Positions 62,270 to 64,000 of a stretch of 64,000 bases of DNA are shown in pieces (positions within the stretch are counted from its first letter, which is position 1; every line of letters starts with the position of its first letter). Source of the stretch: Brasenia schreberi (lineage: Eukaryota > Streptophyta > Magnoliopsida > Nymphaeales > Cabombaceae); assembly GCA_036023115.1 (NCBI GenBank), contig JAYKKT010000064.1:5012001-5076000 (forward strand), given 5' to 3'. A model generated the notes under the pieces. The model searched no databases, was not told the DNA's origin, and worked only from the letters and a program-made list of their open reading frames with translations. The translations under genes and the position numbers were made by a program.

Positions 62270-63450
62270 TGGTTGAACAACGCAAAATGATGCGCCTCGA
62301 TGGGTTCTGGATGTCATGTGATTCTGGGTACCAAGTGCAGGTTACTTGATCCGTAACCCAATGGTTTGATGTTGTAGCCATTCTTGACCCATATTCTTAC
62401 TAGTGTTGGAACCTCACGCTACATTGTATATGGCTGGACCTGGCTGGCTTGGAGCCTCCCCAGCAGGTTGACCCGGAACCAAACCGGTAATTGAACCTGG
62501 CTAGTTTGGAGGTTCTCTATCCAATGTGATCTGGATCGAAATCCAATTCATGCACTTGCCCTACCAAGAGAGAAACAAGATCAATTGGTAGAAAATATCA
62601 CCTCTACTGCCGTTTTCTTTAGGCACACAATTTTAATATTGAACACCAAGCCTAAAACTAAAGAGTCTAAGTAGAGGGTGGGAGGTTCTCAATCTACATT
62701 ATTCTACAATTAAAAACCAACTTGCTTAATTATTATGTTAGGGCACCACGAACAGGTTGGATTCCAGGTAGACCTGGCTGGATTTGAATCACCTGAGGTC
62801 ACATTATTCTAATTTTCAACGGGCAAGTTATGAATATTCTTTATGCAATTTGAATGGTCCCAAGATTTGTTTCCTACCAGGTAGACCTGACTGGTTTGGG
62901 TCCCCCAGGCAGGTTTGACCAGAAACAAGACTCAGGGAGGATCCAAACTGTAACAGTAAGGTAGACCTAACAAGACTCAGGTGTGTCGAGTTAGATCGGT
63001 TTTACATTCCGAGAACAGAACCCAAACCAATCCCAGGCCCGCCGGGTCCAACTTGAATTTGGAACCGCTGGTTCCCTGCCTTTTATAAAGTTTTAAAATT
63101 TTGACAGTATTTTTCAATAAATTTGAATGTGATTCAACCGGAGAGAGAGAGAGAGAGGGAGGGGGGTCGGAGGGTTATATACAATAGAGGGAGGTTTTCC
63201 ACATTTTGGTGAAACTGAAACCCCCGGCTTGGAACTGGCAGTCCTGGTTTACCATTAACAGGGTGGGTCTACTACCAGCCAATCCCATCTTCACCCAGAT
63301 GTGATGGGCTTCAAGGAGAAAAGAGTTGCACTTTCGTCTCATATTGAATAAAATGCCAATACTCCAGCTTTTTAACAAGGATTTCGATCACCATAATCAA
63401 AGGATATAAATGTATCAATACAAACACAAAGACAACCTTACACCAACCTG
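61930..63450. other. Intergenic, microsatellite and unassigned repeats
   Basis: After the RPS21 3' UTR and the GT/GA tract, the stretch 62420-63060 has recurring words such as CCTGGCTGG, GGTAGACCTG and CCCAGCAGGTT/CCCAGGCAGG, which look like a decayed internally repetitive element. A second GA tract is at about 63139-63160. No gene. Confidence 0.5.
62201..62268. repeat. Compound (GT)n(GA)n microsatellite
   Basis: A GT run interrupted by one GC, then a GA run; the same two-part composition as the tract at 29979-30053. Confidence 0.96.
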
Positions 63451-63568
63451 TCAAGGATCGCCTATCAAGAGCTTCAGATCTGCTTCAAGCATCATCTGGT
63501 TTGAGACATCCAAAGCAAAGACATCTAAACCTACCCTCGAATGAGAAATTGATGAAAGACCATCATCG
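63451..63568 (-). CDS. Probable last exon of an unidentified gene
   Basis: From a TTACAG acceptor (63569-63574) to TGA at 63451-63453, one open 39-codon stretch reads DDGLSSISHSRVGLDVFALD and then VSNQMMLEADLKLLIGDP. The composition is typical of a real globular protein terminus, and the exon starts in phase 2. I do not recognise the family. Upstream exons must lie beyond 64000 on the - strand; none is convincing within 63569-64000. Confidence 0.5.
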
Positions 63569-64000
63569 CTGTAAGTTCAATTAAGAAGCTAATTTCTGAA
63601 CAAAAATTAGCTTGCTCTGAGGGTGAGTTTGTGGGTGCGGATGCAAAATATCAAGGGTTGCCTGTAAAGTCAACCTGTGGCTGAAACAATTGCTAGCCTT
63701 GGCAGAAGATTCAGAATCAATAATTGGATGAGTTTAACAATAAGCTACTGAACAGACTTAAACAGCCGCATGAGTTCCGTTTGAAAGAATTCACCTCAAC
63801 AACAGCCTAATGCCATTAGTAAGATTAACAAAAAAACTGATCCTTTTTGGGACTGGTACGATTGAATATGCTTCCTAGGCAATAAGAACAGAAACCCAGT
63901 ACAAGACGAAAAGAAAGTACACAATGTCAGCAGCAGCAAAGCAAAGGAGGAAAGCAGAAAAAGAAAGCTGTTACTTTGTGTAAAGAACATCTTCCCAGGG
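63569..64000. other. Presumed intron, no exon recognised
   Basis: The hydrophobic 64-codon frame at 63796-63990 on the - strand lacks splice or start context and reads like T-rich intron sequence. Confidence 0.4.

Noticed and set aside
63796..63990. Hydrophobic 64-aa frame on the - strand as a membrane protein
   Set aside because: The Leu/Phe-rich reading comes from a T-rich strand; no homology cue.

Overview
The window is nuclear DNA of a flowering plant. The genes have many short introns with plant-type splice sites. One is a plant LRR receptor kinase of the HPCA1 subfamily, and the intergenic DNA is AT-rich and full of TA, GA and GT microsatellites, LINEs with (CAA)n/(TTG)n tails, Ty1/copia elements, MITEs and SINEs. 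I cannot name the species from sequence alone. There is no sign of prokaryotic or organellar gene organisation.

Layout. (1) 1-2.3 kb: the last four coding exons of methylenetetrahydrofolate reductase (MTHFR, + strand), with a LINE 3' end in the intron upstream of them. (2) 3.7-9.5 kb: a complete 19-exon LRR receptor-like kinase on the - strand, with a MITE in one intron. (3) 9.5-16.8 kb: intergenic DNA with microsatellites, a second MITE copy and a dispersed repeat. (4) 16.8-23.0 kb: a decayed copia element split by a younger copia element (18805-21778) with both LTRs and a 5-bp target duplication. (5) 23-30.9 kb: mostly unassigned DNA, with the orphan last exon of a dienelactone hydrolase and a SINE. 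(6) 30.9-40.6 kb: an 8-exon gene on the - strand encoding a HIRIP3/CHZ-type histone chaperone with two DEK_C-like repeats; its introns carry LINE insertions and a fresh 312-bp tandem duplication. (7) 42.9-46.0 kb: a nearly full-length LINE. (8) 48.1-54.0 kb: an AlaX-type alanyl-tRNA editing protein gene (- strand) with an apparent 1-bp frameshift and a lost zinc ligand. (9) 54.5-58.3 kb: a type II prohibitin, divergent from the AlaX-like gene. (10) 61.0-61.9 kb: ribosomal protein eS21. (11) 63.45-63.57 kb: the probable last exon of an unidentified - strand gene that continues beyond the window.

The genes are unrelated housekeeping or signalling genes (folate/methionine metabolism, receptor signalling, chromatin, tRNA quality control, mitochondria, ribosome) and form no operon or cluster. 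I found no CRISPR array, toxin system or other cassette-like novel system. The most unusual items are the decaying AlaX-like gene, the exon-duplicated histone chaperone, and the well-preserved record of LINE, copia, MITE and SINE insertions. All exon boundaries were set by hand from splice signals, reading-phase agreement and remembered family conservation; no alignment was run.
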